Shown here piece after piece: positions 17,244-26,906 of a stretch of 48,609 nt of DNA. Source of the stretch: Opitutia bacterium. Lineage in GTDB: Bacteria > Verrucomicrobiota > Verrucomicrobiia > Opitutales > Opitutaceae. A program made the position numbers and the translations under genes. Positions within the stretch are counted from its first letter, which is position 1; every line of letters begins with the position of its first letter. The stretch is from positions 1-48,609 of the forward strand of contig CANFSZ010000016.1 in NCBI GenBank assembly GCA_947449835.1, written 5' to 3'. The notes below the pieces were generated by a model, which saw only the letters and a list, made by a program, of their open reading frames with translations, had not been told where the DNA came from and ran no database searches.

Positions 17244-20200
17244 GTGGTTAAAAAATTTCCCGCCCCTTCCGTCGCGCCCAGCGTCACTGCACCCGAGTGC
17301 ATCCGCCTTCGCGGCGTCCGCCAAAACAACCTCAAGGGCTTCGACCTCGATCTCCCGCTCGGCCGCTACGTGGTCGTCACCGGCCTGAGCGGCGCGGGTA
17401 AATCTTCACTCGTTTTCGACACGCTCCACGCCGAGGGCCAGCGCCGCTACGTCGAGACGTTCTCCGCGTACACCCGCCAGTTTCTCGATCTCCTCGACAA
17501 ACCCAAAGTCGATTCCATCGAAAACATCCGCCCGTCGATCGCCATCGAGCAGACCAACACCGTCAAAACATCCCGCTCCACTGTCGGCACAATGACGGAG
17601 CTCACCGATTTTTTTAAAGTTTGGTTCGCGCAAGTTGCTACGTGTTACGACCCCGCCACCGGCGAGCCCGTCGTCGACGACAACCCGCCGTCGATTTGGC
17701 AAAAATCTTTCGCGGCCCATCCCGCTCGCACCACGCTCATCGCCTTTCGCGTCGAAAAACCCGCCAACCTCACGTGGCCAGAAATCCTCACCAGTCTCAA
17801 AAACCAAGGCTACGTCCGCGTCCTCGTCGGCGCGACCGTCCATAAAATCGAAGCTCTCCTCGTCGAGCCGTCGCATCTTGAAGCCCAACTTCCCGCCGCC
17901 TCCTCGCTCTTCGTCATCCAAGACCGCGTCGCCCTCGTCGCCGACCAACGAGCGCGTTTCCTCGAAGCCGTCGAAACCTCGCTGCATTTCGGCCACGGTC
18001 AGGTTAATCTCTTCGCGGCGGACACGTTCACGGAGCTCGGCCACTTTTCCCGCGGCCTCCATTCGCCCAAAACCGGACGCACGTTTCGCGCCGCCTCGCC
18101 CGCCCTTTTTTCCTTCAACTCGCCACTCGGCGCCTGCCCAAAGTGCCGCGGCTTTGGGCGCGTCATCGAGGTCGACTACCGCCTCGCGATACCCGACCAA
18201 TCACTCTCGATCAACGGCGGCGCCCTGAAATGTTGGGAAGGCGAAGTCTATCGCGCGTCCCTAGACGACCTCCGCGTCTTCGCCAAAAAGAAAAAAATCC
18301 CCACCGACGTCCCGTTCGCCACGCTCACCGAGGAACAAAAATCTTTCATCATCGACGGCGAACCCGGCTACGGCGACGAGAACAACAAGACGTGGCCGCA
18401 GTACTGGTACGGCGTGAAAGGTTTTTTTCGCTGGCTCGAAAAAACGACGTACAAGATGCACGTGCGCGTCTTCCTTTCGCGTTATCGCGCGTACAACCCG
18501 TGCCCCGATTGTCGTGGTCAACGCCTCCAGCCTGAATCCCTCTGCTGGCAATGGCAGGGGCGCACGCTCCCCGAACTTTACCAACTGCCCGTCGGCACCC
18601 TGCTCGAACTGATCACGCCTACCGCTCAGCGCGCCCCCGAATCCACCGGCACAGCCTCGGCTCCACCGGATCACGCCCTCCAATCGATTCTCACGCGGCT
18701 GCGTTATTTGCAGCAAGTCGGCCTCGGCTACCTCACGCTCGATCGCCAATCCAAAACGCTCTCCGGCGGCGAGGTCCAGCGCGTCAACCTCACGAGTTGC
18801 TTGGGCACTTCGCTCGTCGACACGTTGTTCGTACTCGACGAGCCGAGCGTGGGCCTGCACCCGCGCGACATCGACCGCCTCATCGCGATCATCCGCACAC
18901 TCACCGACACCGGCAACACCGTCGTCGTCGTTGAGCACGACGAAGCCATGATTCGCGCCGCTGATCACGTCATCGAAATCGGACCCGAGCCCGGCGCTCG
19001 CGGCGGCCATGTCGTTTTCCAAGGCGATGTACCGGCGTTGCTCACGTCTGAAACCAGCATCACCGGCCAGTACCTTTCCGGCCGCCAATCCATCCCGTTA
19101 CCCGCGACGCGCCGCCCCGTGCCCGCGAACCACCCCTCGCTCCACTTCAAAAATGCCACCAAACACAACCTGCGCGAGCTCTCCTTTCGACTTCCACTTC
19201 AACGTCTCGTCTGCCTCAGCGGCGTCTCCGGCTCCGGCAAATCCACGCTGCTCGACAACGTCATCCACCAAGGCCTCCTCGCCCAAAAACTCCAACTCAC
19301 GGAAGACCCGGCCGTCATCGCCGCCATCACGAGCGACCTGACGTTTTCCGAAATTGTCCTCGTCGATCAATCCCCGCTCTCTCGCACACCCCGCTCCAAT
19401 CCCGCGCTTTACACCGAAGCTTGGGAACTCATTCGCGAACTCTACGCGGCCACGCCCGCCGCGGCCGCCGCGGGTTTCAACGCTTCCAGTTTTTCCTTCA
19501 ACTCCGGAGAGGGCCGCTGCGATCATTGCCAAGGCCTCGGCTACGAACGCGTCGAGATGCAATTTCTCTCCGATGTCTTCGTCCCTTGCCCCGTCTGCGA
19601 AGGCCGCCGCTTTAAGCCCGAGGTGCTCGCGATTCGCTGGCAGGATCGCTCCGTCGCCGACTTGCTCGCGACCAGCGTGACCGACGCTGTCCCGCTTTTC
19701 TACGACCAACCGAACGAGCGCGCCCAAACTCCCGCGCAAGCTCGCAACGCCGCCACCGCGCTCGCCACGATCCGCCAACGGCTTTCGACGCTCGAATCCG
19801 TCGGGCTTGGTTACCTCACCCTCGGCCAGCCCCTCAACACGCTCAGCGGCGGCGAATCTCAACGGCTCAAACTCGTCCGTTACCTCAGCGCATTTTCTTC
19901 GACTTCAGCTGCTCGCGCCGACGCCACCGACGCGCCATCCACTCCGCCCGCGCCAGCCACCGGCGCGCTCATTCTCCTCGACGAACCGACCACCGGCCTC
20001 CACCGCCACGACGTCAAACGACTCCTAGCTGCGCTCCACGCTCTCGTCGACGCCGGCCACAGTCTCGTCGTCATCGAGCACAATCTCGACGTCTTGAAAT
20101 CCGCCGACTGGATCCTCGAAGTCGGTCCCGAGGCCGGCGCAGCCGGCGGCCAGATCATCGCCGAAGGTCCGCCCGAATTTATTCTCCGTTCCGCCACCGC

Positions 20201-23000
20201 GACCACGCCGTTCCTCAGGGCCGCGCTCGCCAAGGAGGCTGAATCGCTCCCGCTCGCGGCCGAATCTGCCGCGCCGTATCAAGCCCGCGTCGCTCCTGCC
20301 GTCGCCACCGCGTTACGCATCGAAGGCGCACGTGAAAATAATCTCAAAAATCTCTCCCTTTCCATTCCTCACCGCCAACTTTCTGTGGTCACGGGCGTCT
20401 CCGGCTCCGGCAAAAGCACGCTCGCTTTCGACATCGTTTTCGCCGAGGGCCAGCGCCGTTTCATGGAGTCTATGTCGCCCTACGCGCGCCAGTTCGTCGA
20501 ACAACTCCCGCGCCCCGACGTCGACCGACTCACCGGCATTCCACCCACGGTCGCGATCGAACAACGCGTCACCCGCGGCTCCAGAAAATCCACGGTCGCG
20601 ACGATCACCGAGGTCGCTCAATACCTCCGCCTGCTCTACGCGCGCCTCGGCGTCCAACATCACCCCGACACCGACAAACCCGTCACGCCCCTCTCCCCCG
20701 GCTCGCTGAAAAACCTCCTCAGTCGCGTCCTCGCCACGCCCGCCGCCCGCAAGGCCAAACACCTTTATCTCTGCGCCCCGCTCATCCGCGGCCGCAAGGG
20801 CCACCACCAGCCGATCGCCACGTGGATCGCCAACCAAGGCTACGAACTCATGCGCGCCGATGGCCGCCTGACCCGCGTTGATGCGTTTCAAAAACTCGAC
20901 CGCTACCGCGAGCACGACATCGAAGCCGTCGTCGCCGATTTAAAAAACAACCCCCGCCCCGGCCTCGCCCTCGACCTCGGACTTAGCGTCGGTAAAGGCG
21001 CGTGTTTCCTACTCACGCCGCAAGGGGAAATCCTCTCGTGGTTCTCCACCACGCGCACCGACATCGACACCGGCGAAAGTTTCCCCGAGCTCGAGCCGAA
21101 ACATTTTTCCTTCAACTCCCCGCGCGGTTGGTGCCCTGCGTGTCGCGGCCACGGTCGCATTTTTCCGTGGATGCTGGAGCCAAAAGACGACGACGAAAAA
21201 GACGACTCCGCCGCGCGCTTGCGCGAATTCGGGATCGACGCCGCCGAAGACGTCGCCGACGACGGTCAACCTTGCCCCGAGTGTCACGGCGAACGCCTGA
21301 ACCGCACCGCTCGCTCCGTCAAACTCCACTTCCGCGCCAGCGCTAAACAGCGTCCACTTTCCCTCCCCGCATTGCTTCGCGTCACACCCGCCGAACTCAT
21401 CGCGCACCTCCGCGCCCTCGAGCTCGACGAGCGCGGCAAACTCATCACGCAAGACATCGTCCCCCAAATCGCCGAACGCCTAAAATTTCTCGACCACGTC
21501 GGACTCGGCTACCTCGCGCTCGAACGCCCCACGGAGACGCTCTCTGGCGGCGAAGCTCAACGCATCCGACTAGCCGCCCAACTCGGCACCAATCTCGCCG
21601 GTGTTCTTTACGTCCTCGACGAACCCAGCATCGGCCTCCACGCCCGCGACAACGACCGCCTCATCGAGACCCTGCTCACCCTTCGCGACAAAGGAAACAC
21701 GCTTCTCGTCGTCGAGCACGACGATGAACTTATGGCGCGCGCCGATCGCATCATCGACCTCGGACCTGCGGCCGGCATCCACGGCGGACAACTCCTCGCC
21801 GAAGGCACGCCCGCCGAGATCCGCGCGAGCGCCCAGTCCCTCACAGGCCTGTTCCTCGCCAAAGGCATTACACATCCGCTCCAAGGCCAGCGGCGCGCGC
21901 TCCCCGCGCCTCGCGCAAAAAACGCCTGGCTCGATCTCACTCACGTCACGTTTCGCAATCTCAAAGGCTTCGACCTGCGCCTCCCGCTCGGTCGTCTCGT
22001 CATGGTCGCCGGTCCAAGCGGCGCCGGCAAATCAACGCTCTTCCGCGACGTCCTCCATCCCGCCGTCACGCACGCGATCGCGGCTAAAAAGTCGAAACTC
22101 TCGGGCCGCGATTTTACCGCCGCCACGGGCTTCAGCACAGAAGGCGCACCTACTCCATTCAAAGCCCTCAACGGCGCCGACATCTTCCGCTCCGTCGTCG
22201 AGGTCGACCAATCACCGATTGGCAAAACCCCGCGCTCCACGCCCGCGACGTATCTCGGTATTTTCGATTTGATCCGGCAATTTTTTGCCGCGTTGCCCGA
22301 AGCCAAAATTCGCGGCTACACCGCAGCGCGTTTTTCCTTCAACACCACCGGTGGCCGCTGCCCCGCGTGCGAAGGGGCCGGTCGCATCAAACTCGAGATG
22401 GCGTTCATGCCCAACACCTACCTCCCGTGCGACGACTGCCGCGGCCTCCGTTACGGCCCCGATCTAGCCGACATCATGTGGAAGGGAAAATCCATCGGCC
22501 AAGTTCTCCAACTCACGTTCGAGGAAGCCGCGACGTTCTTCGATTTCCACTCGCAGCTCTCGCAGGTCTGCCAACTCATGATCGATTGCGGCCTCGGCTA
22601 TCTCACGCTCGGCCAATCCTCGCCTACGCTCTCCGGCGGTGAAGCCCAACGGCTCAAACTCGTCACCGAACTTTCCAGCGGCCTCGCCAGCTACCGCGAG
22701 CGCTCGCGCGGCGAACGCCCGCGCAACCTCTACCTCCTAGAGGAACCGACCATCGGTCTCCATCTCAGCGACTGCGAACGCCTCATCCGCGTGCTCCATT
22801 CGCTCGTCGATCAAGGCCACACCGTCGTCGTCATCGAACACCACCTCGATCTCCTCGCGGAAGCCGATTACATCATCGAACTCGGTCCCGTTGGCGGGCC
22901 CGAAGGCGGCGAACTTTTATACCAAGGCGAACTCGCCGGCCTGCTCAGAATCAAACGCAGTCCCACCGCGCCCTACCTCCTCGCCAAATTAAAATCTTAA
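17244..23000 (+). CDS. uvrA: Tandem-fused UvrA (double-length excinuclease ABC subunit A)
   Basis: UvrA is the damage-recognition ATPase of nucleotide excision repair and is usually about 940 residues; here 1918 residues hold two complete UvrA copies. Copy 1 has Walker A GLSGAGKSS (46), signature LSGGEVQR (506), Walker A GVSGSGKST (660) and LSGGESQR (867). Copy 2 starts near 1024 (LRIEGARENNLKNL) with GVSGSGKST (1051), LSGGEAQR (1433), GPSGAGKST (1590) and LSGGEAQR (1796). The DNA-binding zinc module CDHCQG...CPVCEG (759 onward) and its copy-2 partner CPACEG...CDDCRG are intact. In the first zinc module of each copy only one CxxC (C298/C301; C1297/C1300) remains; the preceding pair is absent. 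The start is GTG with no clear ribosome site; no uvrB is adjacent. Confidence 0.93.
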   Translation: MVKKFPAPSVAPSVTAPECIRLRGVRQNNLKGFDLDLPLGRYVVVTGLSGAGKSSLVFDTLHAEGQRRYVETFSAYTRQFLDLLDKPKVDSIENIRPSIAIEQTNTVKTSRSTVGTMTELTDFFKVWFAQVATCYDPATGEPVVDDNPPSIWQKSFAAHPARTTLIAFRVEKPANLTWPEILTSLKNQGYVRVLVGATVHKIEALLVEPSHLEAQLPAASSLFVIQDRVALVADQRARFLEAVETSLHFGHGQVNLFAADTFTELGHFSRGLHSPKTGRTFRAASPALFSFNSPLGACPKCRGFGRVIEVDYRLAIPDQSLSINGGALKCWEGEVYRASLDDLRVFAKKKKIPTDVPFATLTEEQKSFIIDGEPGYGDENNKTWPQYWYGVKGFFRWLEKTTYKMHVRVFLSRYRAYNPCPDCRGQRLQPESLCWQWQGRTLPELYQLPVGTLLELITPTAQRAPESTGTASAPPDHALQSILTRLRYLQQVGLGYLTLDRQSKTLSGGEVQRVNLTSCLGTSLVDTLFVLDEPSVGLHPRDIDRLIAIIRTLTDTGNTVVVVEHDEAMIRAADHVIEIGPEPGARGGHVVFQGDVPALLTSETSITGQYLSGRQSIPLPATRRPVPANHPSLHFKNATKHNLRELSFRLPLQRLVCLSGVSGSGKSTLLDNVIHQGLLAQKLQLTEDPAVIAAITSDLTFSEIVLVDQSPLSRTPRSNPALYTEAWELIRELYAATPAAAAAGFNASSFSFNSGEGRCDHCQGLGYERVEMQFLSDVFVPCPVCEGRRFKPEVLAIRWQDRSVADLLATSVTDAVPLFYDQPNERAQTPAQARNAATALATIRQRLSTLESVGLGYLTLGQPLNTLSGGESQRLKLVRYLSAFSSTSAARADATDAPSTPPAPATGALILLDEPTTGLHRHDVKRLLAALHALVDAGHSLVVIEHNLDVLKSADWILEVGPEAGAAGGQIIAEGPPEFILRSATATTPFLRAALAKEAESLPLAAESAAPYQARVAPAVATALRIEGARENNLKNLSLSIPHRQLSVVTGVSGSGKSTLAFDIVFAEGQRRFMESMSPYARQFVEQLPRPDVDRLTGIPPTVAIEQRVTRGSRKSTVATITEVAQYLRLLYARLGVQHHPDTDKPVTPLSPGSLKNLLSRVLATPAARKAKHLYLCAPLIRGRKGHHQPIATWIANQGYELMRADGRLTRVDAFQKLDRYREHDIEAVVADLKNNPRPGLALDLGLSVGKGACFLLTPQGEILSWFSTTRTDIDTGESFPELEPKHFSFNSPRGWCPACRGHGRIFPWMLEPKDDDEKDDSAARLREFGIDAAEDVADDGQPCPECHGERLNRTARSVKLHFRASAKQRPLSLPALLRVTPAELIAHLRALELDERGKLITQDIVPQIAERLKFLDHVGLGYLALERPTETLSGGEAQRIRLAAQLGTNLAGVLYVLDEPSIGLHARDNDRLIETLLTLRDKGNTLLVVEHDDELMARADRIIDLGPAAGIHGGQLLAEGTPAEIRASAQSLTGLFLAKGITHPLQGQRRALPAPRAKNAWLDLTHVTFRNLKGFDLRLPLGRLVMVAGPSGAGKSTLFRDVLHPAVTHAIAAKKSKLSGRDFTAATGFSTEGAPTPFKALNGADIFRSVVEVDQSPIGKTPRSTPATYLGIFDLIRQFFAALPEAKIRGYTAARFSFNTTGGRCPACEGAGRIKLEMAFMPNTYLPCDDCRGLRYGPDLADIMWKGKSIGQVLQLTFEEAATFFDFHSQLSQVCQLMIDCGLGYLTLGQSSPTLSGGEAQRLKLVTELSSGLASYRERSRGERPRNLYLLEEPTIGLHLSDCERLIRVLHSLVDQGHTVVVIEHHLDLLAEADYIIELGPVGGPEGGELLYQGELAGLLRIKRSPTAPYLLAKLKS

Positions 23001-23953
23001 CGCGTTTCCGCCGCACCCGCCGCCGGATTATCCTCGCGGCTCCAGCAGCTCATCACCGGCAAGAGCGCCAATAATCCCGCCACGGTCAGCCCAAGCACGG
23101 CGTAACCGGCCGCGTCATGTACGGCACCTTCGATCGCGCTCGCCCTATACGCGTACGCCCAGCTCGTTAAAAAAAGTCCGCGCGCGAGATTCATCACAAA
23201 CGCCAAGGCCAACGCCGCGACCACGAAAAAAACTTGGGCCCCAATCGCCGCACAAACATCGCCGCCAAAAAAAACCCCGCAAACACGCACGCCGTCAGCG
23301 AGCGTATCCCCTAGCACGCGTCTTCCACGCCCGCACTACCCCGAGCGGCAACACGAGCACATTTTCTTGCTGTTCGGCCGGCAAACCCAACAGATCAAAA
23401 ACAAACGCCACGACCGTCACGAATTGGTGCAGCAAAAATGGCTGCAACCGCTGCTCGAACGCCGAAACCATCGGGGCCGACACCCACCACACCATCACGG
23501 GAAACACAAAAAGTCCCACCAAGCGTAGTCGCGCATCCCGCGCAATATCGCCGGGGCGCGGCGACTCTCCCATCGGCGCATTCCACCACAAAAGAGGAAA
23601 CACGATCCCGATCATTCCCAGTGTGATCGCCAGCGTCCCCGGATACGAAGAACCCACGCCCGCGCGATAGATTACACCCAATAAAAAAATCCAGCGCCTG
23701 TCACTGCCACGAGGCCCACCACCACTCGCAGCACATTCGCCCGCCAACCCTGCACACGTTCACTCCCCGTCGACGCACATGAAGCCAACGCCGCCCGAAT
23801 CAGCGCCCAACAGTCCACAACCACAAACGCCACCAGCGCCGGCACGAGCCAACCAAAACTATAATCCTCCTTCACGCGCCACCAGTGCGACTGATCCCAA
23901 GCCAAAAAACCCACAAACCCCAAGGCCAACGCCGCGCGAAACGCACCGGGCAC
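22997..23953 (-). pseudogene. Decayed exosortase (EpsH/XrtA-like)
   Basis: Three minus-strand frames join into one exosortase, an integral membrane Cys protease-transpeptidase that processes PEP-CTERM-type proteins. The N-terminal part contains VKEDYSFGWLVPAL. A frameshift at a T7 run near 23686 leads to the middle (LLWWNAP...QQENVLVLPLGVVR). A second shift near 23315 leads to VEDAC, an in-frame TAG, then GIRSLTACVFAG. A third shift at a T-run near 23240 leads to AALALAFVMNLARGLFL and VHDAAGYAVLG. The catalytic Cys, Arg and His are thus all recognisable, but the TAG directly follows the Cys, where ACSG is expected. A further shift may separate the original ATG near 23985. Several independent lesions argue for real decay, though two lie in homopolymers where sequencing errors are common. 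It lies immediately after uvrA, convergent with it. Confidence 0.85.
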
Positions 23954-24034
23954 TTCGCCCCAAGCCCCGCGCCACGTCTGAAAAAAATGCCCGCATTACG
24001 AAGATCAACTCCCGCTCGCCACCTCGGCGCAAAT

Positions 24035-24697
24035 TTATTTCCCAGTCGCGCCGCCCGTCACCCGCGCCACGGCTCCATCATGCCACCGACTGAGCACCAC
24101 CAAAGCGATCACCGCGCCCACCAGAGCCGTCGCCATGTCCTTCTGCGTGTCCCAAATGTCACCCTGCGTCCCGAGAAACGCCTCCGCGGCCGCACCCTGC
24201 AATTCCGCAGTCATCCACTCGATGAGTTCGTAAAACGCAGAAAACGCTAAACACACCGCTACGGCCAGAAACGCCAGCCACCGATTCGCCCGCAACTTTC
24301 CGTCAACGTTCAAGCGCAGACCGAGCGGCGAAGTTCGCAGTAAAATTTCCCGCGTTAAAATCGCCGGCACAAAGCCCTGCGCAAAATGCCCGAGCTTGTC
24401 GTAATTATTGCGCGTCCACCCGAGCGCCCGCCCCAGCGCATCCGTCGGCGCGAATCCCGGCACGAGCGCATACGTGTAATGCCCGCCGACGATCAACACG
24501 ACGCCATGCAGCCACACCAGCACTAACAACATCGTCGAAAGGGGAAACTTTCGCGCCGTCGCGAGCATCAGCGGCACGCCAAACAACACCGGCGCCACTT
24601 CGAGCCACCACGTCAATCGATCCTGCGGCGACACCCACGACCACGCCAAAATCGGCGCCAGCAACGCGATAAACCAAATCATGCGGCGTTCTTTCAT
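24035..24697 (-). CDS. DUF2238 (YjdF-like) integral membrane protein
   Basis: The 220-residue protein has about six hydrophobic segments and the family's hallmark motifs: GGHYTYALVP, NNYDKLGHFAQGFVPA, SAFYELIEWMTA and FLGTQGDIWDTQKDMATALVGA. The conserved His, Asp and Glu residues near membrane faces suggest a metal-dependent or acid-base activity, but no function is established. The start is ATG at 24697; ATG at 24682 is an alternative. It begins 39 bases after the alpha/beta hydrolase stop codon and precedes the exosortase remnant by about 80 bases without a gene. The whole set reads in one direction from the TetR gene. Confidence 0.85.
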   Translation of the reverse strand: MKERRMIWFIALLAPILAWSWVSPQDRLTWWLEVAPVLFGVPLMLATARKFPLSTMLLVLVWLHGVVLIVGGHYTYALVPGFAPTDALGRALGWTRNNYDKLGHFAQGFVPAILTREILLRTSPLGLRLNVDGKLRANRWLAFLAVAVCLAFSAFYELIEWMTAELQGAAAEAFLGTQGDIWDTQKDMATALVGAVIALVVLSRWHDGAVARVTGGATGK

Positions 24698-24736
24698 GCG
24701 CCGATCATCACCACGTCGCGAAACCCGCCGCAAGCG

Positions 24737-25579
24737 TTACAACGACGCGACAAACCGGACCGCTTCGGCCACGACTTCCGGCGTCGATAAAATCCGAAAA
24801 TGCCCGCGCCCCGGACAGGGCACCAACCTCGCCCCGCGCCACAATGCCGTAAATTCCTCCGAGCCCGCGTAGTCCGTGTAATCGTCTTCGGGATCATGCA
24901 ACACGAGCGCAGGACACGGCGCGCGCCGCGCCACGACGCGCATATCCACATCGGCATCTTTCCAGCCGCCCCGTCGCTCCGCCGCCGCGAAAAACGCCGT
25001 GCGCACCTCCGACGCCAGCTCGTACCGATCCGCCACGCGCTCGACGCGCCGACGATGACTCAACGGCGGCGCGAGCAAAACCAAACCGCGCGGCTCCAGC
25101 CCCATCAACGTCGCCAACGCCGCGCTCGCCGCCCCCGCCGAATGTCCGATCACCGCGCGGAGTCCGCCTTGTTGCGTGGCGATTTCCAAAATACACTCCG
25201 CCAACATCGGCACATGCGCCTCCCGTCCCGGCGACTCGCCGTGCGCCGGAGCATCAAACGCCACCACGCGAAACCCCGCCGCGACCAACGGTTCCGCAAA
25301 AGCGCCCAACTGCGCCGCGCGCCCCGCCCAACCATGCGCGAGAATCACCAACGGCGCGTCGCTCGTACCCCAAGTCCATTGCGCCAATTCACCCCAACGC
25401 GTCGATGCGAGCCCCCGTTTCGCCGTCGCCAAATAAGTGTTTTCGCGCAACGTAATGCGCGTGGGCGGCGGCGGCCGCAGGAAAATATCCACGGCCAACT
25501 CCGCCCAAGCCTCCGGGGCATCCGCGACGGGCAGCGTTAATCCCGCCCGCGCCGCCGCGTCTCGCAAACGCGCGTTCAC
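24737..25579 (-). CDS. Alpha/beta-fold hydrolase
   Basis: The 280-residue protein shows the oxyanion strand VILAHGWAGRAAQ, then VVAFDAPAHGES, the nucleophile elbow GHSAG (Ser147), and a plausible acid Asp229 in LVLHDPEDDY and His260 in GRGHFRIL. These complete a serine-hydrolase triad; the substrate (ester, thioester or lactone) cannot be told. There is no signal peptide. The GTG start overlaps the fabF stop codon by four bases (25576-25579), so translation is probably coupled to fabF. That raises the possibility of acyl-thioesterase-like activity, which is only an inference from position. Confidence 0.85.
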   Translation of the reverse strand: MNARLRDAAARAGLTLPVADAPEAWAELAVDIFLRPPPPTRITLRENTYLATAKRGLASTRWGELAQWTWGTSDAPLVILAHGWAGRAAQLGAFAEPLVAAGFRVVAFDAPAHGESPGREAHVPMLAECILEIATQQGGLRAVIGHSAGAASAALATLMGLEPRGLVLLAPPLSHRRRVERVADRYELASEVRTAFFAAAERRGGWKDADVDMRVVARRAPCPALVLHDPEDDYTDYAGSEEFTALWRGARLVPCPGRGHFRILSTPEVVAEAVRFVASL

Positions 25580-26898
25580 AGGCGGCCCACCACGAGCGAA
25601 GCATTCGTCCCGCCGAAGCCGAAGCTATTGGCGAGCGCATAGTCCACGCGTTTTTTGACCGCGGTATTGGGCGTGAAATTCAAACCCAAGGCCGCGCACA
25701 CGGGGTCGATGTTTTCCAAATTGATCGTCGGCGGAATAACGCCGTGATGCACCGCGAGCACGGCGGCCAACGCACCCAAGGCACCCGCGCCCCCGAGCAA
25801 ATGACCGGTCATGGACTTGACGCCGCTGACGTGTAGCGTGGCTTTGTTTTCGGCAAACACGGCCGCGATCGCCGCGCCTTCTTCTCCGTCGCCGCCGGGC
25901 GTCGAGGTTGCGTGCGCCGAGACGTAGCCAACCTGCGTGGGAGCGACGCCAGCATCGCGGAGCGCTTGCTCCATCGCGCGGCGGGAGCCTTCGGCCTCGG
26001 GCGCGAGCGAGGAAAGATGATACGCATCACCGGAAGCGGAGTAGCCGCTGAGTTCCGCGTAAATGCGCGCGCCGCGCGCCTTCGCGTGTTCGTATTCTTC
26101 GAGCACCATCGCGACGGCGCCTTCGCCGATCACAAATCCATCGCGATCCGCATCGTAAGGCCGCGAAGCTTTTTCTGGTGCGTCGTTGCGCGTCGAGAGC
26201 GCGCGCATCTGGGCGAACGCTCCGACGGAAAGCGGACTGATGGCCGCCTCCGAGCCACCGGCGATCATGACATCAGCTTCGCCGCGTTGGATCACGCGCA
26301 ACGATTCGCCGAGCGAGTGACCGCTTGTGGCGCAGGCCGCGGTGTTGCTCATATTGGGCCCGCGAGCATCGAGCAGAATCGCCAGTTGGCCCGAGAGAAT
26401 ATTGGGAGCTACCTGCAAAATAAAGAACGGCGAAATTTTGCGAAAACCACCGGTTTTCCACGTGTCGTGCATCGCTTCGATTTCGGGCAGACCACCGAGG
26501 CCGACGCCCATGTTGATCGCGAGGCGCTCGGGTTTCATCGTCGCGCGCACAGCGTCGAGACCGGAATCAACATAAGCCTCAAGGCCCGCGCCAAGTCCGA
26601 GGTGCGTGAAACGTCCGAGCTTTTTCATTTCCTTCGGCGAGAGCGCCGCGGTGACGGCTTCGCCTGTCGCACCGCGAGGATGCACCGGCGTCGCGATGAG
26701 CTTGGTGGGATCGTAGTCCTTCACTTCGCCGGCGATCTGCGCGGTGCAGGCGGTCGCGTCGAAGCGCGTGATTTTTCCAATACCGCTGCGGCCAGCCTGC
26801 AGAGCGTCCCACGTGGCCGCGACGGAGTTACCGACCGGCGTTACTGCGCCCAAACCCGTGATAACGACCCGACGACGTTTGTTTTGAGGTGTGTTCAT
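25576..26898 (-). CDS. fabF: 3-oxoacyl-[acyl-carrier-protein] synthase II (KAS II)
   Basis: FabF condenses malonyl-ACP with acyl-ACP in fatty acid elongation. The 440-residue protein begins MNTPQNKRRRVVITGLGAV and has the Cys-His-His triad: Cys189 in AACATSGHS, His329 in SAHATSTPGGD, and His366 in KSMTGHLLGGAGALG. The C-terminus NSFGFGGTNASLVV is typical. It is about 25 residues longer than E. coli FabF, with a small insertion around residues 65-100. It lies 8 bases after the TetR gene and overlaps the downstream hydrolase, whereas housekeeping fabF usually sits beside acpP/fabG. This may be an extra KAS copy under TetR control; a dedicated role in a specialised lipid is an inference. Confidence 0.9.
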   Translation of the reverse strand: MNTPQNKRRRVVITGLGAVTPVGNSVAATWDALQAGRSGIGKITRFDATACTAQIAGEVKDYDPTKLIATPVHPRGATGEAVTAALSPKEMKKLGRFTHLGLGAGLEAYVDSGLDAVRATMKPERLAINMGVGLGGLPEIEAMHDTWKTGGFRKISPFFILQVAPNILSGQLAILLDARGPNMSNTAACATSGHSLGESLRVIQRGEADVMIAGGSEAAISPLSVGAFAQMRALSTRNDAPEKASRPYDADRDGFVIGEGAVAMVLEEYEHAKARGARIYAELSGYSASGDAYHLSSLAPEAEGSRRAMEQALRDAGVAPTQVGYVSAHATSTPGGDGEEGAAIAAVFAENKATLHVSGVKSMTGHLLGGAGALGALAAVLAVHHGVIPPTINLENIDPVCAALGLNFTPNTAVKKRVDYALANSFGFGGTNASLVVGRL

Positions 26899-26906
26899 AT
26901 AAAAAA

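Noticed and set aside
23295-23953. Separate small membrane-protein genes in place of the exosortase
   Set aside because: The separate frames align end-to-end as one exosortase with conserved active-site residues, so they are fragments of one broken gene.
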